64,000 bases of DNA from positions 101,154-165,153 of the forward strand of contig JAHLWZ010000253.1 of assembly GCA_020536535.1 (NCBI GenBank), written 5' to 3'. Of this stretch, positions 11,533-22,323 are shown piece after piece (within the stretch, counting starts at the first letter, position 1; the number at the start of each line of letters is the position of its first letter). A program made the position numbers and the translations under genes. Source of the stretch: Pelomyxa schiedti. Taxonomy: Eukaryota; Evosea; Pelobiontida; Pelomyxidae. The notes beneath the pieces are model-generated. The model was not told the DNA's origin, did not search any database, and worked only from the letters and a program-made list of their open reading frames with translations.

Positions 11533-12297
11533 TTATGTTCGGGAACCTTGAGGTGGAGGTGGGGTACCCATCTTTGGGTTGGTGGTGGTTGTGTGCGTCC
11601 TGGGGACTTTGGGTTGGGGGACTGTTGGTGCTGCGGCGTCCGTGTCGTTGGAACTGTCAGTGTTGGTCTCTAAGACCTGAGCCGGGATCCCCTCGGTCAC
11701 GTACTTCATTGGATCATCACTGCGATCGCGTTGGTTGGTAGCAATTGTGGAGGTGGTGGCGGCGGGCTGAGGTTGCTGGATAAAGAAAGGAAGTGGGGGT
11801 ACAAGGAACGTGTTTGGTCCTTCAACTACTCTCGCACTGCTGTGCACGTGCTTTGTGTTGGAAGCTGTGGCTGTGGTGGTGGATTTCTCGTGACTGTAGG
11901 GACCTTGATAATGATAGCAAAGGCCAACAGTGCCGATGGATGAGGGGGGAAGTGACTCTGGACGAACAGCTTCCGGAACCAGTGATTGGTTTTTCCTTTT
12001 CCGGAGTAAATTGCGGTCACGGCTTTGCTTCTTCACAGGGGCTGGATGGGATGTAGCCATCATGCTGGCGGGACTGGGGCTCTGATTCAACGGCCACTGA
12101 ATCTGAGGAATCAAGTAATCAGCACGCCCATTGCCCATGGCGTTGGGTGCCTCTCTTTGAGGAACACCCTTGTAATGTTGGACCTTACGGTGGAATGTCT
12201 CAACACCTTCTTGATCAGGGTGCTTGGAAACTTTGCTTTCTGTTTTAATAATGAATGGTGTTCGCGATGTAACAATCAAAAAAGCGCTAAAACACAC
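11533..12297 (-). CDS. Uncertain low-complexity ORF
   Basis: A 254-codon open frame on the minus strand with no recognised domain. The N-terminal half is basic and His/Gln-containing ('ETFHRKVQHYKGVPQRE'); the C-terminal half is rich in Pro, Thr, Ser and Gln ('KVPRTHTTTTNPKMG', 'GTPPPPQG'), a composition shared with genuine proteins of this window. The plus strand opposite holds only short frames. The start codon may lie a little further upstream behind an intron (a second ATG reads near 12320). It sits between two repeat copies, so it could also be a decaying or repeat-borne sequence. Confidence 0.4.
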   Translation of the reverse strand: MCFSAFLIVTSRTPFIIKTESKVSKHPDQEGVETFHRKVQHYKGVPQREAPNAMGNGRADYLIPQIQWPLNQSPSPASMMATSHPAPVKKQSRDRNLLRKRKNQSLVPEAVRPESLPPSSIGTVGLCYHYQGPYSHEKSTTTATASNTKHVHSSARVVEGPNTFLVPPLPFFIQQPQPAATTSTIATNQRDRSDDPMKYVTEGIPAQVLETNTDSSNDTDAAAPTVPQPKVPRTHTTTTNPKMGTPPPPQGSRT

Positions 12298-12520
12298 CCA
12301 ACGGCAACATGTTCATGTGGATCCAATGTTGAGTAAGATCTCGTGTCCCCGTTTCGTTTTCCTACGTCATCTGCTGTGCTGATAAGATCCCCATCTCGTG
12401 CGATAGTCGTTGTTACACCGGCTCTTTTTTTGTTGTTTTATTTGTAAGTTGTTGCCAACATTGCTATTTCTTTAATGAAATTGAAACTGGTGCAGGTGTT
12501 CGGTTTTTTGTTCTGCGTCC

Positions 12521-12888
12521 CGTTGCATCGTGAATCGGCCCCGCAAGTGCAACAAAAAACTTGCGTAGACCTTCCGCCACACTCAGAAGACAGGCCCTGA
12601 AACCGAAAAACCGAAAGATCAGTAATTTCAACTCTGCCCTGTTCGAGATTGATGCAATTTCTCCCACAATTCGTCAGGGGCGAAAAAAGGAACGGGAGTT
12701 CGGCTGGGAGCTCCGACGACTATTTTATGGGGAAGAGAGGAGATTGGAGAGGGGAGGGGGAGGACGGGTGGGTCGAGGATGGACTTCTCCCTGCTTGCAC
12801 CTTCAGTACCCTCTCCATTGCCGCATCACCCTCCCCTATAGAGTAATAGAAACACACGCCAACCACAAAACAAACATTTTTTTTTTGC
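12521..12888 (+). repeat. ~370-bp dispersed cassette upstream of the HAUS1-like gene
   Basis: This segment matches 63082-63450 (reverse strand) along its whole length with scattered substitutions. Shared landmarks, in order: the 'TTGCATCGTGAATCGG' region, a run reading 'CAACAAAAAACTTGCGTAGA', 'TTCTCCCACAATTC', 'GGGAGCTCCGAC', the purine run near 12729-12765, 'GTACCCTCTCCATTGCCG', 'TATAGAGTAATAGAAACACA' and 'AACCACAAAACAAACA' followed by a T-run and GC. It stops 18 nt before the HAUS1-like ATG. In both places it lies in the same orientation relative to the downstream gene, so it probably contains that gene's promoter and 5' leader. Confidence 0.8.
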
Positions 12889-12906
12889 TTTTTTTGCTAA
12901 AAAACG

Positions 12907-13671
12907 ATGAGCGAGCCGGTGTTGATGAGGGAGCTACGGGCGCAGGGCGAGCTGTACGAAGAAGACACAGCCAGGCTGCGAGCGCTGCTTGGGGCGATAG
13001 GCGTGGGCGAGGGCGATCTCCCGGCCACCCTGAGGTCTGACCTGCGCGACCTTTCCATGGCCGCCGTGGCGCTGGGCGCGGATTGTGGGACGCCGTCGCG
13101 AATCGCATGCGCCCTGGTGGCCGCGGAAATAGACGGGGCCGAGGCGCGGCTCGACCTCGCGGAGCAGAGGGGCCGGGCCGAGCGCCTGCAAGCGGCCCGG
13201 CGAGAGCACGAGGGGGCGCTGGGGGCCCTGAGGGGCGACTGGGCGAGGGAGATGGAGCGGAGGTACGCGGCCACGCAGGAGGGGGACTCGCGAGACAGGG
13301 CCGCCGCCGTGTACTGCACCACGAAGGCGGGGGAGTATGCGAAGGTCTCGGCGACAATGCAGCAGAAGGTACTTACCTGAATTTCTTTGGTTTTTATTGT
13401 TATTACTTTTTTTTTTTTTTTGTTTTACCCTCGAGGGTGAAAGCTGGCTAGAAGCGGTTATGGGGAAGACATTTGCCATGGGGAAGTTGTGAAACTCAAA
13501 CATAAACTGAGAGAAGCACAATCGCAGCTGAAGCCACTCCTGGATGAACTCAACACATATCACAACTTACCAACAAATTACTCCGAGGCACAAGTGACCG
13601 TGGAACAGCTAAAGCAAGACATTCTCAACCTGAAACAGCAGCTCGAAGCCAATGTCAGTGATTTCATGTAA
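12907..13671 (+). CDS. HAUS1: HAUS1-like augmin subunit
   Basis: Two exons (12907-13368, 13444-13671; intron 13369-13443) encode 229 residues of mostly helical, charged sequence. Augmin recruits gamma-tubulin to existing spindle microtubules to branch new ones. The C-terminal third aligns by eye with animal HAUS1: 'SGYGEDICHGEVVKLKHKL', a Pro-Leu in 'SQLKPLLDELNTYHNLP', then 'AQVTVEQLKQDILNLKQQL' and a terminal 'VSDFM'. The N-terminal part is Arg/Ala/Glu-rich coiled coil and GC-rich compared with its neighbours. Length is slightly below human HAUS1 (about 278). Orthology rests mainly on the C-terminal match. Confidence 0.68.
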
Positions 13672-13893
13672 AGAAGAACCAGGCCTGCCGTTCTGCAACA
13701 ACCTCGCTTCCGTTCTTACTTTCTGAGTGAGCTACCAAAAAAGGCCTACAAATTCTGATTCAGCTCCACGAGGCCACGGATCCCTATTTTCCCCTGTTTG
13801 TTGAGTGTCACCCGCACACAAGCAACAGGCACATTTTGTTCCAAATTGGGGACCTGTTGCGTTTAAAAATATTTGGGAGACAGACCAACACCG

Positions 13894-16273
13894 ATGTCGT
13901 ACGACGGAGCGCGGCGATTTGGGGAAGGCTGGCGCAGCAACTACAATACCAACCAACCACGGCAACAGCAACCGCCCTCGTGGCTGACGACGACGCCTTG
14001 GGCTGCGACACCGTACGACGGCGGCCTGCTTCAGCACCCTCCGCTGCCCGCGATGCCCATGCCGGTGCTCACTAACGGCGGCAGCAGCAACAGTTGGGGT
14101 GCACCTCCGCGTTGGGATAGCACGCAGCAGCAGCAGCCCCAACGAGATCTGGGGCAGCAGCGGCACCAGCAGTATCAGCAACAACAACAGCAGACGAGGG
14201 AGAGGGAGAGGGAGAGGGATACGGCGAGTGGAGGACGGGACGACTGGGGAAGAGACGGCAACAACAATTATGGGTCGTCGAGGGGCTGGCGCGGGGGGCC
14301 TTGTTCGGGCGGGGGCGCCTGCGGCGGGTCATCCTACAATCCGTACACGCAGCGCGGGTACCAGCACCATTACCAGCACCAACCGCAGACCAGGAACCAG
14401 CAGTACCACACACGCTCCCACAATCACCAACCACCGCAAGACCACCAATGCCAGTACCAGTACCACCAACAGCCCTCTTGGGGTGATGAGGACGATTCGC
14501 CATCCCATCCCGCTGTGTCTGCTACCTCTAGTTGTGGTTCTGATGCACCGCGCGACAGCCCGGCTGTTCCCAATGACGATCCGCTGCGGCCTTCGGACAT
14601 TGCCACGGAGGTGGTGCCTCCTGGCCATGAGCAGGCAGAACACAGTGAGCGCGTCGAGAGCGCGTCGAAGCCTGCTGTTAATGTGACGGAACAACCTGCC
14701 GTTGTTCCCACTGGCGATGTTGGAGGGACCGAGGGCGGGGACAACACAGAAATGTCCAGTAAGCTCACTTCGGAGACAAGTGGCCACGGCTCCGAGATAG
14801 TGATGACTGAAATGCCACTTTTCACTCAGATACCTGATCCCGTTTATAATACCTCTGAGGATCTCCATCGTGAGTACGGTGTCGGATTTCGCATGATGTC
14901 AATGATGGGGTGGAAGTATGGAGAGTGTTTAGGTCGAAGTGGTGACGGAATTCTCAAGCCACTGGGAGTTGACCAAGAAATAAGACCAGAGAGGGCGGGA
15001 TTGAAAGATGAAACAGAATCCTTCCCTGAGACGAAAGTACCTTCTTACTATCTGTTTTTTTCCCTTTAAACAACTCCTTGTAGCCATGGAAAGGGGACCC
15101 TGATCAAGAGCCAGAGTGGGCACCTGTAACAGATAACTGGTGCAGTGATCCTGTTGACACTGGCAACAATTCACCTGTACTCAACAACACTTCTTCGCCG
15201 TCCCTATCACCTCCACCAACATTACAACCGATAAATGCACCCTCATCCGATTCTCCTTTTCAACCACACTCAGACATTGTCTCAGCAGTTCATAATGGCT
15301 ATATGTGCTTTGGTCTTGCCTTTTCATATTCCATCCGAGGTCTTCTAGGACTGCCAATGCAATTCTCTCACCAATACAGGCGGACGATTTGCAAGTGTAC
15401 CCAGTGAAATCTCAGTGCATGCATTTATTCCTGGGGAGACAAACGCCACTCTACCAGTATTCCAAAAGTACCTGGATCCACGCCCGTTCATAAAGGGGTA
15501 CATTAGATTAGGCTCAAACAAAGGGAATAACAATTTTCTAGGCATTGCAAAACTCCAGCCTTCCCAGTGTATTTTTCTTTTCAGTTGGGATCTATTACTT
15601 ATTGCAAATCAGTGATGCGGAGAGAAACTTCCCTAGATTACTGGATGAACTCTTGTTATTTTTGAATACTCACAAGAAATATGGTACATTGCCAGTTATT
15701 GTAACAAGGGTATCTTGATTATTTAACTTCTTATTATAACAATACCAAAGCGGTGTGATGAAGAAAGGTGAGTTTTCTCCTTTGCATCCCTTTGAATCTT
15801 AGGTTCTCACAGAGCCTGTCTTCACGCTATAGCTGAACTTGCTGGTATAACTTTTTACTTAAAATCATATTTTTTTGGAGTTAATCACAAACAGGGAGAC
15901 CAGACCCTATTTCCTCACGAATCTTCGCATTAGAGGACCTTGTGTTTTGCATTGCAAAAAAACAGAATATTCCGTTCAAATCGTACCCAGAGCTTCAAAA
16001 TCAAGTTCACATTTCCTATGCTTGTGAATCACAGATCGAAACAAAGTGGAGCTCTCTCCTCCATTGTTTTAACTCGATTTAACCCAACCTAGGTGTGACT
16101 TCCATAAAAAAGCGAGTCACTGCGCCAAAGCTGAATCACGCGCAATACACTCAAGCATCAGCTTCGTACTGCGGAAACTGTCAGAAGATGTTGTGAAAGC
16201 CAAAGAAGGTGACCAACTTTCACAACAAATAGCAGCCTACCTGGAGGCACAAAAGACTCGCAAGTCAAGCTGA
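13894..16273 (+). CDS. G-patch domain protein
   Basis: The first exon encodes ~390 residues: a low-complexity N-terminus rich in Gln, Tyr, Arg and Gly, then a G-patch ('EYGVGFRMMSMMGWKYGE', 'LGRSGDGILKPLGV'). G-patch proteins activate DEAH-box helicases in RNA processing. Later exons carry an unrecognised region: 'GRFASVPSEISVHAFIPGE', 'FQKYLDPRPFIKGYIRLG', 'YYLLQISDAERNFPRLLDEL', 'RACLHAIAELAGRPDPISS', 'FALEDLVFCIAKKQNIPF' and a helical end 'HKKASHCAKAESRAIHSS'. A frame is open upstream of 13894 but has no ATG, so the start is the ATG in 'MSYDGARRF'. Eight or so introns. I cannot name the C-terminal region. Confidence 0.7.
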
Positions 16274-16327
16274 ACTAAAGAAAACAGAAAAATTGGTAGA
16301 AGCATTTTTACATTTTTTTTTATTGCA

Positions 16328-17669
16328 TCAAAAGGCATGTTCGTGAATGGTTGGTTGTGTCACAAGAACAGAAACCATGTAGCGGTCAAATACAAAGTAA
16401 CGGGCTACATAAATGACTCCCCAAACAAGCCAGAACACACTAATGTACTGAACCCAACCAAACTTCATAGTCTCAAAGAAGCCGGGCTGATAACTGTATG
16501 GTATTTAAGTGGGGAATTGGAGAAGAACTCAACTTACACGACTTTCTGGGGCGGTACGGCTATGAGAAATGACATTGTAAAAGAGGATGTTTGAGGGTTT
16601 GCTGTTGCTGTCGAGCCGTCATAAAGTACTGGATTGTGAGGCTGAGTATTGTACCCTGAGGGTCCCCAGTGTGAATACTTGGGATGGAGTAGTATTGACT
16701 CTAAATATGGTAAAGTTTCACGTGTAAAACTATGTATGTAAACAAGTACCATTTCTTTGAGAATTTAGCATCATCAAATGTGATATTGATGCGTCACTTG
16801 ATGTGCTGGTATCGGAAAGCATACTACCATTGTACACTTTCCGTGTGGCAGAGAGAACTGGTAAGGGTTCTTGTTGCTGTAAATTCATGCTGCCATAGAT
16901 GTCTAGGAACGGTGCTGATGTTGGAAACGATTCGTCTATGAAAAGAGCTCCCTCCATTTGCATTTTAATTCGTTTCTGGGAAAAAGATTATTGACACCGG
17001 TCCATTGTTTGTTACCTTAAGGTTATACTGGAAGAATATTGCTGCATATAGATGATTTACACTTTCTCCTGTTGCCATTGGCATAGAGAGTGACAAAAAG
17101 AACTCGTCCACTAATCCATCAAAATCTTTGTCCACTTCACGGGCCTATAAATAGAAATGTATTCCACTGGAGGCAGTTGCGATATTTTACCTTGACTGCT
17201 GGGGCCCTCTTAGTGCCAGTTACAAGTGACGAAAATGACTTGGACGATGACCAGGTGAGAAAGGTAGCAGGTCCTGATAGTTCCACAACAACCTCATGTC
17301 TAAAATGTACATCGGGTCTCTCATAGTAACTTTCCTCTTTAATCCAAAAAGCTGACTTGTGAGAGAGGTGCGCACCAATTAGTTACAGCAATTGAGGATT
17401 TGTTGGTTGTTTCACTAGTTTGTAGTGTATGATGTTTGCATAGTTGACCACTTCTCAAACTTAAATGCCAAACCAAAGTTTAGCATGGTTTTTAAAACAA
17501 GAGAGCAAAGGGTACAAGGAGTAGCAAAGGCGATGAAAAAAGGCAGAATCCACAGCGCACAGAACAACAAGATGCTAATGCATGCAGCCGAGGAGCCCAA
17601 GGGAGCACGAAACACCCTCGACAATGGCGTCGAGTGCACAACCACAATGCGGCCCAGGGTACCCCCCAT
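16328..17669 (-). CDS. TMEM231: TMEM231, ciliary transition-zone protein
   Basis: Member of the MKS module that gates entry of membrane proteins into cilia. It starts at ATG 17669 with a first exon holding a hydrophobic segment ('ISILLFCALWILPFFIAFA'). Then come 'DKDFDGLVDEFFLSLSMPM' (matching the family DGKTD...LHFKLELPL stretch), 'DESFPTSAPFLDIYGSMNLQ' (family ...SSFPVPGSQLYVNGDLRLQ) and the second membrane segment 'YQPGFFETMKFGWVQYISVF', which matches human TMEM231 almost residue for residue at YQPGF.E..KF.WVQY.S. The protein ends 'VTQPTIHEHAF', stop at 16328. About five short introns. It is tail-to-tail with the G-patch gene and divergent from the VPS9 gene. Confidence 0.9.
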
Positions 17670-18127
17670 TTTAAACTAACCAATCAAACTGCAGGCCTTC
17701 CTCGACCTCTGCCCCTCAGTGTCAGCCTCTGCAGTATAAAGTTTAACGCGGGCGATTCTTGAGTGCGGCTGGGTTTCCTTTGGTCTGGGCAGGCAGGAAA
17801 GAAACACAACAATCATTTCATCACTGAGGATCTGATCAAGGGGCTCTTTTCCCCTTTTCTGCGTAATACCGTCGCGCTTCGGTCTTCTATCGTTTCGTAG
17901 TGAACAGGAGAGAGGAAGGAGGTTGTTGGGTGGAGGGTAAGAGTGAAGGCAGGCCATCTTTTGTGTTGTTGCGCCCACCCGTTGACAGACCACACACCTT
18001 GGGGATAAGTAACCAAGCCAGTTCTCTCCGTGGCAGGGCATTGGTAGAGGATTGGGATTGGGAGAGGGAGGAGATAGAGGAGAGGAGAGCGAAAGGGAAA
18101 GGGAAAGGAGGGCAGGGTGGCAGGGGA
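17670..18127. promoter_or_regulatory. Divergent promoter region, TMEM231 / VPS9 protein
   Basis: A 458-bp gap between two divergent start codons, so it must hold both promoters and 5' leaders. Open frames here on both strands are short or Pro/Ser-rich shadows without conserved motifs. A purine-rich run (about 18057-18125) lies just before the plus-strand start. No specific motif could be assigned. Confidence 0.45.
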
Positions 18128-21100
18128 ATGATGACAACGGAGGGGGGCGGGGTGCCTCCGTTGTGGAGAAACGACGGGTACATAATCCTCGAGAACCACG
18201 TGGGGGTCGTGTCATCCAAAAACACATCGCAGTCTGTGACGGATGACTTGGGTATCGGTGCTTTTTTTGTTCTTTTTCTCTTTTTTTTTTTTCCTTTTTT
18301 TTTTTTTTTTTTGCTTCGGGTATGAGCGATTGGGTGATTTATTCTTCCCTTTTCCACAGTTTATGAGGATGGCTTCGTGATTGAAGAATGGCTTGAAATG
18401 AAAAAAGTGGTATGGATTCCTTTTTGCTAGTATTTCTCCAAAATAATTGTTTGTGTAAGGAAATTTTCTTGGAGGAGGGAAGTAAGTTTATGAATGAGAA
18501 AATCTCCACCCCTGGGAATCCATCCTCTCCCCAGGGCGTAACTCCTGGGGGTGATGTGGAGAAAAAGAAGGTAACTAGGCCACAGTCGTCATCCACTTCA
18601 ACTGCCCCAAGCTTTTTTCAAACACTGCGACGCAAGGCAAGTCTATACCTCCCGTTTACTTCTAATTCCATACAGAATAACGATTTTGTTCGACGAGGTT
18701 CACTTATGTTTTCTCGACCAAAAATCGTTCTCTCGGCGTTAGAAAATCCTGAAACCTCCTTCCCAACAATACTACAGACCCCACAGTGCAAGGATATGAG
18801 AGATGCTGTTGCAAGGCATGTCGACAACCAAATCCACAGTTTTGTAGCTTGTGTGACACTTTAGATTTCAGATTCCTCAATGGTTTTGAGCGAAAGGTAA
18901 AAGGAATGACTCTGGACCAAGAAGCCGAAGTTCTTCGAAATTTCCTTTCTTCAGCAGAGTACACAATGCGTGTGTGCCCGCCATGGAACCATATGCCACC
19001 AGAAAAATTTGTACTTGCAAAAGAGAGCATGAAACGCCATGTGTTTGGGCATCTGTACAACATTGTATTTTTCAACCAGCAGCTTCAGGAGCACGATGCC
19101 AAGTTTACTGAACATGTGGCAAAATTAAAATTAGTGGTCACTCCTGAAACTGTTGAAATTTCCAATTCCGTCGATGATACACTTGTCCAACGAGCAGCAC
19201 AGGGTATTTTTTTTCTGTAAGAATTCTCCTAACAAAACTAGAACTGGAAGGCATGGACACGTTGTTTACACCCTATGAAAAACTTGCCTGCATTCTCAAT
19301 GCTTGTAAAGTTGTACTATGTAGGCAACGAAGTGCCAAACTGTACATTTACTTTAAAAAGTTTCCCTGCAATCCTTTGGCAGTATTGGCGGTGCTGATGA
19401 TTTTCTTCCTTCCATAATATACCTTCTCATCAAGGCAAACCTTCCTCACGTATTTTCAAACACCTCGTATGTATTTTATTTATGGTTTTCACTTCACCTA
19501 TTAACTGCTAAAAGCATGTTTTTGTTGGTTACATAAATTAATCAAATTGTCAATGACTTAGAGAAATAAGGTTCATAGGACGGTTTGCTGGTGTGGAAGA
19601 CAGAAATGATGAGGCTTATTGCTACTATACTCATCTCGTTTCCGCTTCTATGTATATAGAGACAATGCCGGCACCGGCTGAAGCACCCACAGAAACAAAG
19701 ACAGCCGATCCTCAGTATGAAATTGGAATGAGCCATAGGAATAACAATTACAAGGCCTATTGCAATAAGTACTCAGGTTGTGGATCAACCTGCACCTTCA
19801 CAGGGAAGCACGCAGAAGCCGGTTCCTACTCCCGTAGTAAGTCCAGTTTCTACAACAACTCCTGTGGCGCCTACAACTCCAAGCTCTCCAGCACCCTCAG
19901 CTTCTCAACCATGGTCTCACCTGAGACAGATACCATCAAAATAGTCTAACCAAATTTTAGGTTACTTCTAAAGCGCACTCTTTCTCGGATCCAAGACAGA
20001 GCAGCAGCAGAATTTAGTAGTCCGTCACAACGCACTCAAACACCAATTAAAAAACCTGACTCAACACCAAGATCTGAAGCAACACCACTAAAAGCCATTT
20101 CCCCTGTGTCTTTTGAAGATGATTACAATGGTGCACTCCAAATTAATTAACAATTTAATTAATGTAGAAAACAGGTTTGTTTCCCATGCCAGTTACCCTG
20201 GACCTGTTTCCTACTTTATCTCCTTGTAGAATTGGCTTGGACTCTATGGTTTGTTTTCTCTTCATGTAACTCTTTCATTCATAAGCATCCAAAAAAAAAA
20301 GGTTTACTCCATTTCACCTGTTGGAAGAGGTGAAGTATGGGTTGGCTCGTTTGATGGTAAGATACACATTTTTAGAGAGTCAACCGAGTTCGTTTGCACT
20401 GTTCCAATACATCACTCTCCAATACGGTGCATTTGTCCTTCAATTGACAGTGTATGGCTTTCTTCAGATGAAGGAACTTTATATGGCGTGAATGTGTTTT
20501 CTCACCGAGTATCCCAAATGGTATGACAATTTGCAATAACTGCCACTAATAACAGCAGGAATCAGTACATGATAAAAATCACCCTTCTGTTTGTTGTGTT
20601 ATTCCAGTACGTCAGGATCGTACCTCTTGTATTATAGCAAGCATTGCACATTCCCTTACTGTAAAAAGCTCTCAAGTAGCACTCCTCTCTGTTTCCATTT
20701 TCACCCCTCCTGGAAGTTCAAGTGGAAGTAAAGGAATGGTTGTGGCCGTTGTCGTAGTGGACAATATACTTCCTGGGCAAACCGTAACTTGTGCAGTGCT
20801 ACACGACGATACTCTTTGGCTTGGCTGTCTGAGTGGGAAAATTCTTATACTAGAGTCATCAACACTAAATGTTGTGAGAGAAGTTGAACTGTCATCACCA
20901 GAACCTTCAGCAGTGATGTGCATAGTCAGCGGCGAACGAACCTTGTGGGTTGGAACTCAACGCTCTACTTCCATTGTTTCAATTGACGGCAAGACTGGCT
21001 TGCAACTTAGTGTACTTACAACTGTCTCCGATTCCCCCATCCACAACGATGCCGCTCAATACGGAAATTTGCATAGCGGTGGCTCTAGTACTACAATGAC

Positions 21101-21740
21101 TCCTTGCAGTATACGAAGTAGAAGCACCAGTAGAGTTGTACTCCCTGGTGCTCATTCAGCTCTCCCAACCGATTTGCCCTCTTCTGTTGGAATAGCGGCC
21201 CTGTGCAAGTACGGACAATTTCTCTTTGCCCTCCCCACAAACGGCGAGCCGATGTGCTGGGATGTCAATACCGGCAGCTTTGCCTGGATGTTTCACAACG
21301 AAGAAAACGACGCAATAGAACCCGGTCCACAAATTGCAACAAGACCCCCTCCCCACACCCAGTCCCCAAGCCCAGCCCGGCGGCCCATTCCATCAACATC
21401 CACACCAACACCACACAGCACATTACGCAGAAGCAGCCTTACAACACAAACAACTCAGTCATCACACCCAAACGCTAACACAAACAATCAAACCGAGCAC
21501 CGGCACCTGCAACATGAAGCGGAGCAAGAACCACAACAAAAACAACAAACCGCGAAACACAACAGTGACCAAGAGTGGCCGGAAGAACCGCAACATAAAG
21601 ATACAGAACACCCCAACCAAGTCACAGAATGGCGGCCAGCAATGATCCTGCTTGAAAGTGCTGCCCTTGTACAATCAAACCCCATAGCTCTGTGGTGCAC
21701 AACAGCCTCTGCCAACAGTGTAGTTTTAGTATGGAGATAG
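18128..21740 (+). CDS. VPS9-domain Rab GEF with C-terminal beta-propeller-like region
   Basis: VPS9 domains load GTP onto Rab5-class GTPases on endosomes. Order: short N-terminal exon ('VPPLWRNDGYIILENHVG'), Ser/Pro linker, a Cys-rich helical region, then the VPS9 core: 'LFTPYEKLACILNACKVV', 'GADDFLPSIIYLLIKANLPH', 'FIGRFAGVEDRNDEAYCYYT', 'LVSASMYIE'. A Thr/Pro linker leads into repeated propeller-like strands: 'GEVWVGSFDGKIHIF', 'DSVWLSSDEGTLYGV', 'DTLWLGCLSGKILIL', 'RTLWVGTQRSTSIVSIDG', 'GQFLFALPTNGEPMCWDV'. The join between halves needs a 7-nt exon (20168-20174) and a 19-nt exon (20230-20248), which restore frame exactly. Alternatively two adjacent genes, but there is no start codon or promoter-sized gap at the joint. 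Confidence 0.75.
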
Positions 21741-22323
21741 TGCTAACACCAACATTTCAGTAGGACCTTACTCACGAGGGTAGGTACATAGCCACCCCCC
21801 TATTGTAGTCTAGTGGAAAAATTTTGCACACTTCTGTACAAAACTCATCGGTACTGCACCTAATGTCATTCCGTTGCTTTTTACCGAAAATTGAAGTATT
21901 TCACACTACCTGGTTAAGGGGCATCCCAAAAGTCGGCGAAAAATCCTGTAAAAAGAAGGTGGAATTCTTGATTCAGGGCAGGACGCGGACGTGCACGTCG
22001 ATTGCTGTTCTGCCGGTTAAACAAAATAAAACATCAACCAAAAAAAAGGAAAGGAGATTTCCTTTGGAGCAATTAGATTTTCATAAAATAAAAAAACTAA
22101 TGGACTAAAGGCCACAAGCGCCACACATAAACGTAGAGACGAGTGTATAGAACGAGAACGAGACCCAGAAATCTACAAGTGCTGTTTACGGTCGTAGCTG
22201 CGAATCGCGAGCGAAGACACCGAAACAAAACAGACTGCTCGACGCGCGAGTCAGATCTACGCCCACTTTGCGGCAAAGCTTTGAGGATTGTTGTATTGTA
22301 GAAACCACCGTGATTTTATACAT
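21741..22323. other. Intergenic stretch, no gene seen
   Basis: 583 bp between two plus-strand genes. An open frame at 21824-22108 lacks an ATG near its start and shows no motif. A segment near 21806 looks like a tRNA A-box but no matching B-box or cloverleaf follows. It presumably holds the 3' end of the VPS9 gene and the promoter of the PI4K-like gene. Confidence 0.5.

Noticed and set aside
11535-12056. Trp/Gly/Cys-rich plus-strand ORFs
   Set aside because: Composition is what the reverse of a Pro/Thr/Ser-rich minus ORF gives; no domain.
21824-22108. 94-codon Lys-rich plus-strand ORF
   Set aside because: Begins without an ATG and shows no family signature; treated as intergenic.
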